Origin: Bacillota bacterium
GTDB taxonomy: Bacteria; Bacillota; Clostridia; Acetivibrionales; JAKOSZ01
Assembly (NCBI GenBank): GCA_029776555.1
Contig: JAKOSZ010000337.1
Coordinates: 1 to 7,064, forward strand
Length of the DNA: 7,064 bases
Reading direction: 5' to 3'
The notes below the pieces were generated by a model that was not told the origin of the DNA, searched no databases, and worked only from the letters and a program-made list of their open reading frames with translations. Shown here piece after piece: positions 1 through 5,619 of this stretch (positions are counted from its first letter, which is position 1; the number at the start of each line of letters is the position of its first letter). The position numbers and the translations under genes were made by a program.

Positions 1-806
1 CATTCGGTGTACCCGTCGGAGGAGTCCACGCACAGAATATCGGCTTCGGCTTCCACAAGGGCCGGAACCCTCTCCCTGTAATCCCTGGTATTAATGCCGG
101 CGCCGGTCCTCAACCTCTTGTGGCAGTCCAGGAGCTCATTGGGGTTCTCCTTGTGGCTGTCATAGTCCTTTCTGAATACGAGGTAAACCAGGTTCTGATT
201 GTGGTCGATAATGGGAAGGCAGTTGAGCTTGTGTTCCCATATTAAGTCGTTGGCTTCCGACAGGGTAATGCCTTCCTTGCCGTATATAAGCGATGAGAAG
301 GGGGTCATAAACTCTTTTACCTTTGTATCCAAAGGAGTCCTGCTTAGCCTGTAATCCCTGCTGGTTACAAGCCCTAAAAGCTTCCCGGCAGGAGTTCCGT
401 CTTCCGTTATGGCTATTGTGGAATGGCCGGTCTTCTCCTTGAGCTTGAGCACATCTGCCAGGGTGTCGTCAGGTTTTAGGTTGGAGTCGCTTACCACGAA
501 CCCGGCCTTGTATTTCTTCACTTTCCTCACCATTTCGGCCTGTTCCTCAATGGGCTGGGAAGCATAAATAAAGGATATTCCTCCGCACCTGGCCAAAGCT
601 ATGGCCATGTTGTGGTCGGAAACCGCCTGCATAATGGCGGACGCAATGGGCAGGTTTACTACAAGCGGCGGGTCTTCGTTTTTCCTGAACTTGGCTATGG
701 GCGTCTTCAAGCTGACCCTGTCCGGAGTGCAGTCTTTGCGGGTGAGGTTAGGTATAAGCAGGTACTCGCTAAACGTCCTTGAAGGCTCATTGTAGAAGTA
801 TGCCAT
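1..806 (-). CDS. guaB: IMP dehydrogenase, N-terminal part (cut by window edge)
   Basis: IMP dehydrogenase oxidises IMP to XMP with NAD+, the committed cytosolic step of guanine nucleotide synthesis. The 268 residues present hold the start of the TIM barrel (MAYFYNEPSRTF at 1-12, SAIMQAVS near 83-90, GGISFI near 101-106). An inserted CBS pair follows (about 115-230, including LGLVTSRDY and LPIIDHNQNL). The barrel then resumes with GAGINTRDYRERVPALVEA and the NAD-site segment LCVDSSDGYTE (258-268). The catalytic Cys loop and flap lie outside the window. The ATG at 804-806 is chosen because a strong AGAAGGAGGG site stands just upstream. The DSSDGYTE variant in place of the usual D-S/T-x-HGHS, and the N-terminus, recall from memory the Tritrichomonas foetus IMPDH type. 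Family assignment is very secure. The gene appears to be monocistronic at its 5' end, with its own promoter. Confidence 0.96.
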   Translation of the reverse strand, partial: MAYFYNEPSRTFSEYLLIPNLTRKDCTPDRVSLKTPIAKFRKNEDPPLVVNLPIASAIMQAVSDHNMAIALARCGGISFIYASQPIEEQAEMVRKVKKYKAGFVVSDSNLKPDDTLADVLKLKEKTGHSTIAITEDGTPAGKLLGLVTSRDYRLSRTPLDTKVKEFMTPFSSLIYGKEGITLSEANDLIWEHKLNCLPIIDHNQNLVYLVFRKDYDSHKENPNELLDCHKRLRTGAGINTRDYRERVPALVEAEADILCVDSSDGYTE

Positions 807-842
807 TTTTCTCCCTCCTTCTGGCAATTCGAAATACGGGCG

Positions 843-882
843 TTTTGGACCTTTATCCAGGAAAGCCGCCATCAGGTCAAAA
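843..882 (-). promoter_or_regulatory. Possible stem-loop in the guaB leader
   Basis: The arms TTTTGACCT and AGGTCCAAAA (minus strand) can pair over nine base pairs with a single bulged C, enclosing about 21 nt. The structure lies between the predicted transcription start and the guaB Shine-Dalgarno site. No T-tract follows, so it is not a simple terminator. A regulatory role is inference only. Confidence 0.3.
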
Positions 883-900
883 TTCTCATACCGCAAAAAT

Positions 901-939
901 ATTATAAAAATACTACATTAAAGAAACGGCTATTGTCAA
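901..939 (-). promoter_or_regulatory. Probable sigma-A promoter of guaB
   Basis: On the minus strand a perfect -35 TTGACA (934-939) is followed after 18 bases by TAGTAT (910-915, four of six consensus bases). A perfect TATAAT lies a little further downstream (901-906) but is 27 bases from the TTGACA, too far to pair with it. It could serve a second, weaker start. The predicted leader is roughly 90-100 nt. The -35 abuts the T-tract of the putative terminator of the upstream ATPase gene. I looked for a purine riboswitch core in the leader and did not see one. Confidence 0.6.
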
Positions 940-968
940 GAAAAACCCGTATAAAAGCCGCGCCGGGT
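938..968 (-). terminator. Weak candidate intrinsic terminator after the metal ATPase gene
   Basis: Minus strand: ACCCG (964-968) pairs with CGGGT (945-949) across a 14-nt loop, followed by TTTTCTT. It starts only about 8 nt after the ATPase stop codon, the expected place for a terminator. The stem is just five base pairs and the loop is long, so efficiency is doubtful. The T-tract runs into the guaB -35 box. Confidence 0.4.
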
Positions 969-976
969 AAGAAGGT

Positions 977-2893
977 TCACACCCTCTCCACCCTTATGGC
1001 CCGAAGGGAGTTTAAAACGGCTATAAGCGTCACACCCACATCGGCAAAAACCGCTTCCCACATCCCGGCCAGGCCGGCCGCACCCAGAGCCATGAAAAAC
1101 ACCTTGGTGAACAGTGTGAAAACTATGTTCTGCCACACTATGAGCCTGGTTCTCCTGGCTATTTTTATAGCGCCGGCAAGCCTTGACGGCTCATCGGTCA
1201 TAAGAACCACATCCGCGGCTTCTATGGCCGCATCGGCCCCTAATCCTCCCATGGCCGCGCCGATGTCCGCCATTGCCAGGACGGGAGCGTCGTTAATGCC
1301 GTCACCCACGAATAAAATCTTGCTCTTCGGCGGCTTTTCACTGTCCAGCTTCTTCAGCATCTCCACCTTTTGGTGGGGAAGGAGTCCGGCGTATACCTCA
1401 TCGAGCCCCAGTTCCCGTCCCACCTTCTCACCCGTTGCCTTGCTGTCGCCGGTGAGCATGGCGATTTTCTTTACCCCAAGGCTTCTTAAAGCTTTGATAG
1501 CCTTAGCCGAGTCTTCCTTAATCTCATCGGATATGACGATAAAGCCGGCGTACTTCCTGTCAACGGCCAAATGGACTATGGTGCCCGCCGTGTCCGCCAG
1601 GTCATAGGACAGGCCTTCCCTTTCCATCAGCTTTTCATTTCCCGCCAGTACTTCCCTGCCTCTAACCCTAGCCTTCACACCGTGGCCCGGAATTTCTTCG
1701 TAGTCCTCTATAACGCTCCTGTCCACTTCTTTTCCATAAGCCCCCAGCACGGAAGCCGCTATAGGATGGTTGGAATAGCTTTCCACCAAAGCGGCATACT
1801 CCAGCAACTGCTCTTTCGTCATACCCTCCCGCGGCCTTATGTCGGTGACCTTGAAAACGCCCCTGGTCAGGGTGCCGGTTTTGTCAAACACCACCACGCC
1901 TACCCTGTTTAAAGCTTCCAGGAAATTGCTTCCCTTTACCAGTATGCCGTTCCTGGAAGCTCCTCCGATGCCTCCGAAGAAGCCCAGGGGTATTGACACC
2001 ACCAGCGCGCAGGGGCAGGATATGGCCAGGAAAACCAAAGCCCTGTACAGCCAGGAGCTAAAGCTTGCCCCGGGCAGGGTCAAAGGGGGGATAACGGCAA
2101 TGAGCAGCGCCATGGCGGTGACAACAGGGGTGTAGCCCCTTGCGAACCTGGTTATAAAGCTTTCGGTGGGGGCCTTCCTGTCGCTGGCTTCTTCCACCAG
2201 CTCAAGTATCTTGGCCACAGCCGACTGGCCAAACTCCCTGCTGACTTCCACCGTCAGGAGCCCGTTTATGTTCATAAATCCGCCCAAGACCTCGTCTCCG
2301 GCCCTTACGGCCCTCGGCACCGACTCCCCGGTCAAAGCGACGGTGTTCACCGTGGAAGCTCCCTCTATAACCTTGCCGTCCAGGGGTATTCTTTCGCCGG
2401 GCTTTACAATAACGATGTCGCCGGCCTTTACTTCATATGCGGAAACTTTCCTGGTCGCAGCGCCCACCTTTAAGTTGGCATAGTCGGGGCGCAAATCCAT
2501 CAAGCCGGCTATTGCCCTCCTGGAGCGGCTTACCGCCGCATCCTCAAGAAACATCCCTACCTGGTAAAACAGCATAACCGCTACGCTTTCGGGATAATTA
2601 CCGGTGGCAAAGGCGCCGATGGTGGCCACGCTCATCAGGAAGTTTTCGTTAAACACGTCTCCCCTGAACAGGCTTCTTACCGCACTATGCACCACTTCTC
2701 CACCGGAGAGCAGGTAACTCGCCAGGAAAATCAGCATCTCCACCTGGTCTGAAAAGCGAAACAGTATCCCAACGACAAAAATAACTGCCGAAATAAGGTT
2801 GCTAATCACTCTCCCATTCAAAAGCGGTTCTTTTTCAACCGTTTTTTCCAGCCCCGGCTCTGCCGCGTCCCTCACAACAATACCTTTTGCCAT
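977..2893 (-). CDS. cadA: Zn/Cd/Pb-exporting P1B-type ATPase (CadA/ZntA family), no N-terminal metal-binding domain
   Basis: This is an integral-membrane pump that uses ATP to export soft divalent metals. The 638-residue protein has the full P-type core: membrane helices near 30-125, actuator motif TGES (188-191), the metal-site CPC (293-295) in a membrane helix, phosphorylation motif DKTGTLT (Asp337), the SNHPIA His-Pro pair (376-377), TGDS (481-484) and GDGINDAP (530-537). Lys597 and Asp618 (in ADVGVT) in the last two helices are the signature of the Zn/Cd/Pb subgroup rather than the copper one. CadA relatives are usually about 700 or more residues with an N-terminal HMA domain. Here residues 1-28 hold no CxxC or His-rich stretch, and the CPC cysteines are the only two in the protein. 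The ATG is supported by AGAAGGTG just upstream and by the arsR stop 30 bases before it. It is co-transcribed with and presumably controlled by that repressor. Choosing between Zn and Cd as the main substrate is not possible from sequence. Confidence 0.95.
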   Translation of the reverse strand: MAKGIVVRDAAEPGLEKTVEKEPLLNGRVISNLISAVIFVVGILFRFSDQVEMLIFLASYLLSGGEVVHSAVRSLFRGDVFNENFLMSVATIGAFATGNYPESVAVMLFYQVGMFLEDAAVSRSRRAIAGLMDLRPDYANLKVGAATRKVSAYEVKAGDIVIVKPGERIPLDGKVIEGASTVNTVALTGESVPRAVRAGDEVLGGFMNINGLLTVEVSREFGQSAVAKILELVEEASDRKAPTESFITRFARGYTPVVTAMALLIAVIPPLTLPGASFSSWLYRALVFLAISCPCALVVSIPLGFFGGIGGASRNGILVKGSNFLEALNRVGVVVFDKTGTLTRGVFKVTDIRPREGMTKEQLLEYAALVESYSNHPIAASVLGAYGKEVDRSVIEDYEEIPGHGVKARVRGREVLAGNEKLMEREGLSYDLADTAGTIVHLAVDRKYAGFIVISDEIKEDSAKAIKALRSLGVKKIAMLTGDSKATGEKVGRELGLDEVYAGLLPHQKVEMLKKLDSEKPPKSKILFVGDGINDAPVLAMADIGAAMGGLGADAAIEAADVVLMTDEPSRLAGAIKIARRTRLIVWQNIVFTLFTKVFFMALGAAGLAGMWEAVFADVGVTLIAVLNSLRAIRVERV

Positions 2894-2923
2894 ATGACAC
2901 CTTCTTTCCGGAACTCCGTATCC

Positions 2924-3295
2924 TCATCTGTTTTCGTTTATGTGCACCAAACCCTGGCTGAAAATCTGCTTTACATGGTCATCGTCCAGGGAGTAGATGA
3001 CTATTTTTCCAACCCTGCGGTACTTCACCAGCCTTGCCTGCTTTAGGATCCTGAGCTGATGGGATATTGCCGACTGGGTCATATTCAGCAGCGCCGCTAT
3101 GTCACAGACGCACATATCCGACTCGGCCAAAGCCCAAAGGATCTTTATCCTGGTTGTGTCGCCAAACACCTTAAAAAGTTCCGCCAGGTCGTACAGGTTT
3201 TCATCCGGGGGCATCCTGTCTCTGACGCTGTTTACCACATCTTCGTGTATTACAATGGTGTCGCACCTGTCTAAAGCAGCCTTGCGCTCAGCCAT
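2924..3295 (-). CDS. ArsR/SmtB-family metal-sensing repressor (CadC/ZiaR-like)
   Basis: This is a 123-residue winged-helix DNA-binding repressor that dissociates from its operator on binding metal. The recognition helix region is about 65-90 (DIAALLNMTQSAISHQLRIL), followed by the beta-wing (VKYRRVGKIVIYSL). Two known metal sites of the family are both recognisable. The alpha3N-type site has Cys11 and perhaps His17 in the N-terminal arm plus CVC at 62-64. The alpha5 site has Asp105, His107, His118 and Glu121, aligning by eye with the four SmtB zinc ligands. The ATG is preceded by GAGGAG at good spacing. It is the first gene of the operon, 30 bases ahead of the ATPase, and its promoter overlaps a SmtB-like inverted repeat, so autoregulation is likely. 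The inducers are inferred to be Cd/Pb/Zn. I leave the symbol blank because cadC, smtB, ziaR and czrA would all be possible. Confidence 0.95.
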   Translation of the reverse strand: MAERKAALDRCDTIVIHEDVVNSVRDRMPPDENLYDLAELFKVFGDTTRIKILWALAESDMCVCDIAALLNMTQSAISHQLRILKQARLVKYRRVGKIVIYSLDDDHVKQIFSQGLVHINENR

Positions 3296-3320
3296 TGAAC
3301 CACTCCTCTACAGGTCTCAT

Positions 3321-3347
3321 CATATGAACAGTTATTCATATGTTCAT
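3321..3347. promoter_or_regulatory. ArsR/SmtB-type operator (inverted repeat)
   Basis: A perfect dyad CATATGAA-N6-TTCATATG (3321-3342) contains TGAACAGTTATTCA, which matches what I remember of the SmtB 12-2-12 operator. A second, overlapping dyad pairs ATGAACA (3324-3330) with TGTTCAT (3341-3347) and is centred 4 bp away. The site lies at about the transcription start, just downstream of the arsR -10 box, where a bound repressor would block initiation or escape. Confidence 0.85.
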
Positions 3348-3351
3348 TTAT

Positions 3352-3380
3352 ATTTTATTAATCTCAATTTAATATGTCAA
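3352..3380 (-). promoter_or_regulatory. Promoter of the arsR-metal ATPase operon
   Basis: Minus strand: perfect -35 TTGACA (3375-3380), a 17-bp AT-rich spacer, and -10 TAAAAT (3352-3357, five of six consensus bases). This is a near-ideal vegetative promoter. The predicted start, near 3345, falls inside or at the edge of the inverted-repeat operator. Confidence 0.8.
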
Positions 3381-3491
3381 CCAGTTTTTTTCAAAATGCA
3401 GAAAGCGCGGGGGACAGTAAACCACCGCAATTGGACGGGAGGCGTTACGGTTAATGTTGACGCTAAAAGACAACAGTGGAAGGGATTATAA

Positions 3492-3640
3492 AAAGTCCGG
3501 CCGGCGGCCGCGGGTATACTATTGGCCGCTTTCGTCCGCACACCCGTTTACGGAAAGTCCGGCCGGCTGCCGGGGTTAAACTTCAACCTGCTTTCACCTG
3601 CGCCTCCGTTTAAGGAAAGTCCGGCCGGCGGCCGGGGCCA
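3492..3640. repeat. GC-rich tandem repeat, exact 62-bp period, about 2.4 copies
   Basis: The core AAAGTCCGGCCGGC begins at 3492, 3554 and 3616, exactly 62 bp apart each time. Copies 1 and 2 align without gaps over all 62 positions at about 73% identity (45 of 62 by hand count). The shared CCGTTTA-GG element (3544-3553 and 3606-3615) directly precedes the second and third cores. Copy 3 decays into AT-rich sequence after about 25 bases. Each core contains the palindrome CCGGCCGG. The period is not a multiple of three, so this is not a protein repeat read in one frame. In copy 1 GCGGCC (3504-3509) can pair with GGCCGC (3524-3529). Function is unknown. Confidence 0.85.
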
Positions 3641-3849
3641 TGGGCATTCCAGGAATTTTTTATTTGAATCCTCTTTATGCCCGATATGTCAAAGAGACAA
3701 AGGGCTCTTTAATTTTGGTGTGGTATTTTTTTAGAAATTGATATATGATTTTCTTATCGAATAGGCCTTGATGGCAGCGGAACCACTCTTACCCCTGCCT
3801 TTATTTGTGTATTAATTTAAAGGGATTGAGACTATATTGACTATGTAAG

Positions 3850-3891
3850 CGGCAAAAGAGGGCTTGAAGGTAAAAAAGCGTTTCTTTGCCG
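3850..3891 (+). promoter_or_regulatory. Inverted repeat in the dedA leader
   Basis: CGGCAAA (3850-3856) and TTTGCCG (3885-3891) are perfect seven-base complementary arms around a 28-nt loop, ending about 20 nt before the dedA Shine-Dalgarno site. This could be a leader hairpin, a binding site or chance. No T-tract follows. Confidence 0.25.
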
Positions 3892-3925
3892 AATATGTGG
3901 GCTGAACTGGTAAAGGAGGGCACTC

Positions 3926-4540
3926 ATGCAGAACTGGATTGCGGATGTTGTGAATCAATTCGGCTATATCGGCGTCTTTTTTCTCATAGCACTGGAAAAC
4001 GTATTTCCTCCCATACCTTCCGAAATCATTCTTCCCCTGGGAGGATTTATGACCACTTATACAAGGCTTACCATTCCCGGCGTACTACTGTTTTCAACCG
4101 CCGGCTCCATTGCCGGCGCTGTTATCCTCTACCTGGCGGGCTTCCTCCTGGATGTGAACAGGTTGGAAAAAATCGTGGACCGCTGGGGAAATATCCTGAG
4201 AATAAAGGTAGAAGATATTAAAAAGGCCGACTCATGGTTTAAGCGTTACGGCTACTGGACGGTCTTCTTCTGCCGCCTTATACCGCTGATCAGAAGCCTG
4301 ATTTCCCTTCCCGCCGGAATGGCCAGGATGAATTTCCCCGTCTTCTTGATTTTTACCCTGTCGGGGACTTTGATTTGGAATACGCTGCTTATCTGCGCCG
4401 GAGCCTTGCTGGGAGAATCATGGGAAAAAATCGTAAGATTCATGGAGCTATACTCCAATATCACCTATGTGGTCCTTGGCCTGGCTGCAGCAGCCTTTGT
4501 CCTGCTGCTGATTTTAAAGAGAAGAAGCCGGAAGACATAG
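3926..4540 (+). CDS. DedA-family (SNARE-associated/VTT domain) membrane protein
   Basis: DedA proteins are inner-membrane transporters. Bacillus and other homologues of this size, such as UptA (YngC), recycle undecaprenyl phosphate across the membrane, and others affect envelope stress and proton-motive force. The 204-residue sequence has the family pattern. A first hydrophobic segment (13-26) carries Glu24, followed by the re-entrant motif PPIPSE (28-33) and a Gly-rich helix (57-75). The signature F-x-R-x-x-P-x-x-R follows (115-123, Arg117 and Arg123) and is followed by LPAGMARM (128-135). Two more hydrophobic helices (about 139-162 and 180-197) precede a positively charged C-terminus (KRRSRK), which should face the cytoplasm. 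The ATG is backed by AAAGGAGGG five bases upstream. It stands alone, divergent from the metal operon and convergent with the esterase. Family is secure, and the exact lipid substrate is inference. Confidence 0.93.
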   Translation: MQNWIADVVNQFGYIGVFFLIALENVFPPIPSEIILPLGGFMTTYTRLTIPGVLLFSTAGSIAGAVILYLAGFLLDVNRLEKIVDRWGNILRIKVEDIKKADSWFKRYGYWTVFFCRLIPLIRSLISLPAGMARMNFPVFLIFTLSGTLIWNTLLICAGALLGESWEKIVRFMELYSNITYVVLGLAAAAFVLLLILKRRSRKT

Positions 4541-4590
4541 ATCCCTTAAGGAAAACTAAAAAGAACATTTCACCCTTTCAGGCCTTTCCA

Positions 4591-4612
4591 GGGCGGGGCT
4601 TAAGCCCCGTCC
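4591..4612. terminator. Strong GC-rich palindrome between convergent dedA and esterase genes
   Basis: GGGCGGGGCTT pairs with AAGCCCCGTCC with essentially no loop and one G-T mismatch, giving a stem of up to about nine pairs around a tight turn. It lies 50 bases after the dedA stop and 36 bases past the esterase stop, the usual place for a bidirectional terminator. The tails are poor in T: TTTCGGCTT on the plus strand, and no T run on the minus strand. Termination is therefore likely from position rather than proven by form. Confidence 0.5.
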
Positions 4613-4647
4613 TTTCGGCTTGGGCTGCGCCCATTGAGTCTCCCTAT

Positions 4648-5475
4648 TCAGTCAAAAATAAAGCGGATGGCCTTGTCAATCCAGTCCGATGACATGTGTT
4701 CCTCCCCGTAGGTCTTGTTGCCGTATACCAGGTAGTTGCCCAGGGACAGCCCGTGGACGCCCTTCAGGTAAATGTGCAGCTCCACCGGGACACCGTTTTC
4801 AACCAGCCTTGAGGCAAACAGGAGGGCGTTCTGGACCGGCACCACGTTGTCCTCATAGGTGTGCCAGATGAAGGAAGGCGGTGTTTCCGGCGTCACATGC
4901 TTTTCCAGGCTTAAGAGGTTTATAAGTTCGCTGTCCTCGTTATCCTTCCCCAAAAGGTTGGTAAAGACAATTTTCTGCTTGCCTTCTATGTCGCTGGTAA
5001 TCACGGCGTAGCACAGGATGAGCTTATTGGGCTTTATGGCTTCGCCCCTCTTCCCCAGGTACTCTTCAACAAAGGGCTTGTCCCAGTGTACGCCCGCCGA
5101 AGCGCACAGATGTCCTCCCGCTGAAAAACCGCAAAGGGCAATCTGGTCGGGGTTTATCATAAATTCCTTGGAGTTGGTCCTGATATAGTCAATGGCCGCA
5201 TAGACCTCGCACAGGGCCTGGGGGAACCGCGCCGGCACACAGCTGTATTTCAGGGTAAAGGCACATATCCCGGCAGCGGCAAACTTCAGCGCCACCGGCT
5301 CGTTTTCCCTGTCGGAAGTGGCAAAGTAGCCGCCTCCCGGCAGGACAAGCACTGCGGGTCTAAGCCGGTCCAGCTGGATTTCACGGGAGTTGTCCGGGAT
5401 GTAAGCCGTCAAAATCGGCGTATAGTCAATGGCGCCCGGTGTTTTTACCTTGATCTGGTGCTGAAAGTATTTCAC
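4648..5475 (-). CDS. Alpha/beta-hydrolase esterase (acetylxylan-esterase/BD-FAE-like)
   Basis: This is a probable cytoplasmic carboxylesterase; no signal peptide is seen. With the start at 5475 the protein has 275 residues. The oxyanion-hole motif PGGGY is at 46-50 and the nucleophile elbow GFSAGG has Ser118. The catalytic Asp209 lies in HTYEDNVVP and His241 in KGVHGLSL, so the triad is in canonical order and spacing. The closest families I recognise are small acetyl/feruloyl esterases acting on acylated sugars. An in-frame GTG nine bases upstream (5482-5484, 278 residues) is possible, but only the GTG at 5473-5475 has a well-placed AGCAGG site. The gene follows nagB-nagA on the same strand after a 144-base gap and has its own extended -10 promoter, so it is at most loosely linked to them. 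The substrate is not predictable. A general peptidase or lipase is less likely given the motifs. Confidence 0.88.
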   Translation of the reverse strand: MKYFQHQIKVKTPGAIDYTPILTAYIPDNSREIQLDRLRPAVLVLPGGGYFATSDRENEPVALKFAAAGICAFTLKYSCVPARFPQALCEVYAAIDYIRTNSKEFMINPDQIALCGFSAGGHLCASAGVHWDKPFVEEYLGKRGEAIKPNKLILCYAVITSDIEGKQKIVFTNLLGKDNEDSELINLLSLEKHVTPETPPSFIWHTYEDNVVPVQNALLFASRLVENGVPVELHIYLKGVHGLSLGNYLVYGNKTYGEEHMSSDWIDKAIRFIFD

Positions 5476-5489
5476 ACTAATCACCTGCT
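5476..5489 (-). promoter_or_regulatory. Shine-Dalgarno site that decides the esterase start
   Basis: The minus strand reads AGCAGG (5484-5489), extending into AGGTGAT, a match to the 16S anti-Shine-Dalgarno. It is followed by 8 bases and then GTG at 5473-5475. The earlier GTG at 5482-5484 overlaps this site and has only a weak GAG very close to it. Translation should therefore begin at 5475. Confidence 0.6.
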
Positions 5490-5515
5490 CTCTATAGGCT
5501 TAATTCCATAGTTAA

Positions 5516-5524
5516 ATTATAGCA
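5516..5524 (-). promoter_or_regulatory. Extended -10 promoter of the esterase gene
   Basis: Minus strand: TGCTATAAT, an exact TGn plus perfect TATAAT box. The region 17 bp upstream (CAATCT) does not resemble a -35, which fits extended -10 promoters. The leader would be about 35 nt. Confidence 0.65.
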
Positions 5525-5552
5525 CAAACAGTATAGGGAGATTGGGTATAAA

Positions 5553-5568
5553 GCACTTAAATAAGTGC
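5553..5568 (-). terminator. Candidate weak terminator after nagA
   Basis: GCACTTA and TAAGTGC form a perfect short hairpin, on the minus strand followed by TTTATA. It lies about 50 bases after the nagA stop and 30 bases ahead of the esterase promoter. It is AT-rich and has a short tail, so it may be leaky. Confidence 0.35.
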
Positions 5569-5571
5569 CGT

Positions 5572-5608
5572 ACAGCCGCGCCGCAGATGCATACAGCGCG
5601 GGAGCTGT
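5572..5608. repeat. GC-rich inverted repeat downstream of nagA
   Basis: ACAGC-CGCGC (5572-5581) pairs with GCGCG-GGA-GCTGT (5596-5608): two five-base-pair helices separated by a three-base bulge, with a 14-nt loop. It begins about 11 bases after the nagA stop. With the adjacent hairpin at 5553-5568 it makes two stacked structures at the mRNA 3' end. It may protect or help terminate the nagBA message, but no T-tract directly follows it. Confidence 0.45.
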
Positions 5609-5619
5609 GCAACGAAGCC

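Larger units (their letters stand above)
3381..3925. other. Long non-coding gap between divergent arsR and dedA
   Basis: No credible gene is seen here. It opens with about 100 bp of mixed sequence (3381-3491), then the GC-rich 62-bp repeat array (3492-3640). An AT-rich stretch follows (3651-3850), and then the dedA leader with an inverted repeat. A promoter for dedA must lie here or in the repeats, but I found no -35/-10 pair with good spacing. The TATATT at 3833-3838 and TTGATA near 3738 lack convincing partners. Confidence 0.6.

Noticed and set aside
807..900. Purine riboswitch in the guaB leader
   Set aside because: I could not find the conserved loop and junction sequences of the guanine/adenine aptamer; only one simple stem-loop is present.
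933..1607. 224-codon open frame antisense to the ATPase gene
   Set aside because: It is a shadow of the P-type ATPase, rich in Ser/Ala/Pro, without a recognisable domain or ribosome site.
3492..3640. CRISPR array with roughly 31-bp repeats and 31-bp spacers
   Set aside because: The between-core segments of units 1 and 2 are still clearly related (about 55% identical in place, mainly transitions), repeats are few and imperfect, and no cas gene is near. Degenerate tandem repeats explain it better.
3522..3734. Open frame of 70 codons on the plus strand
   Set aside because: It runs through the 62-bp repeats, has no Shine-Dalgarno site, and its composition is Pro/Gly/Arg-rich as expected from translated GC repeats.
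3670..3735. Intrinsic terminator AAAGAG...CTCTTT followed by a T-rich stretch
   Set aside because: The stem is only six AT-rich pairs and the T run lies about 20 bases beyond it. No gene ends nearby on the plus strand.
3886..4221. 111-codon open frame overlapping the start of dedA
   Set aside because: It lies in another frame over a secure DedA gene and shows no family motif; the Shine-Dalgarno site in this region serves the ATG at 3926.
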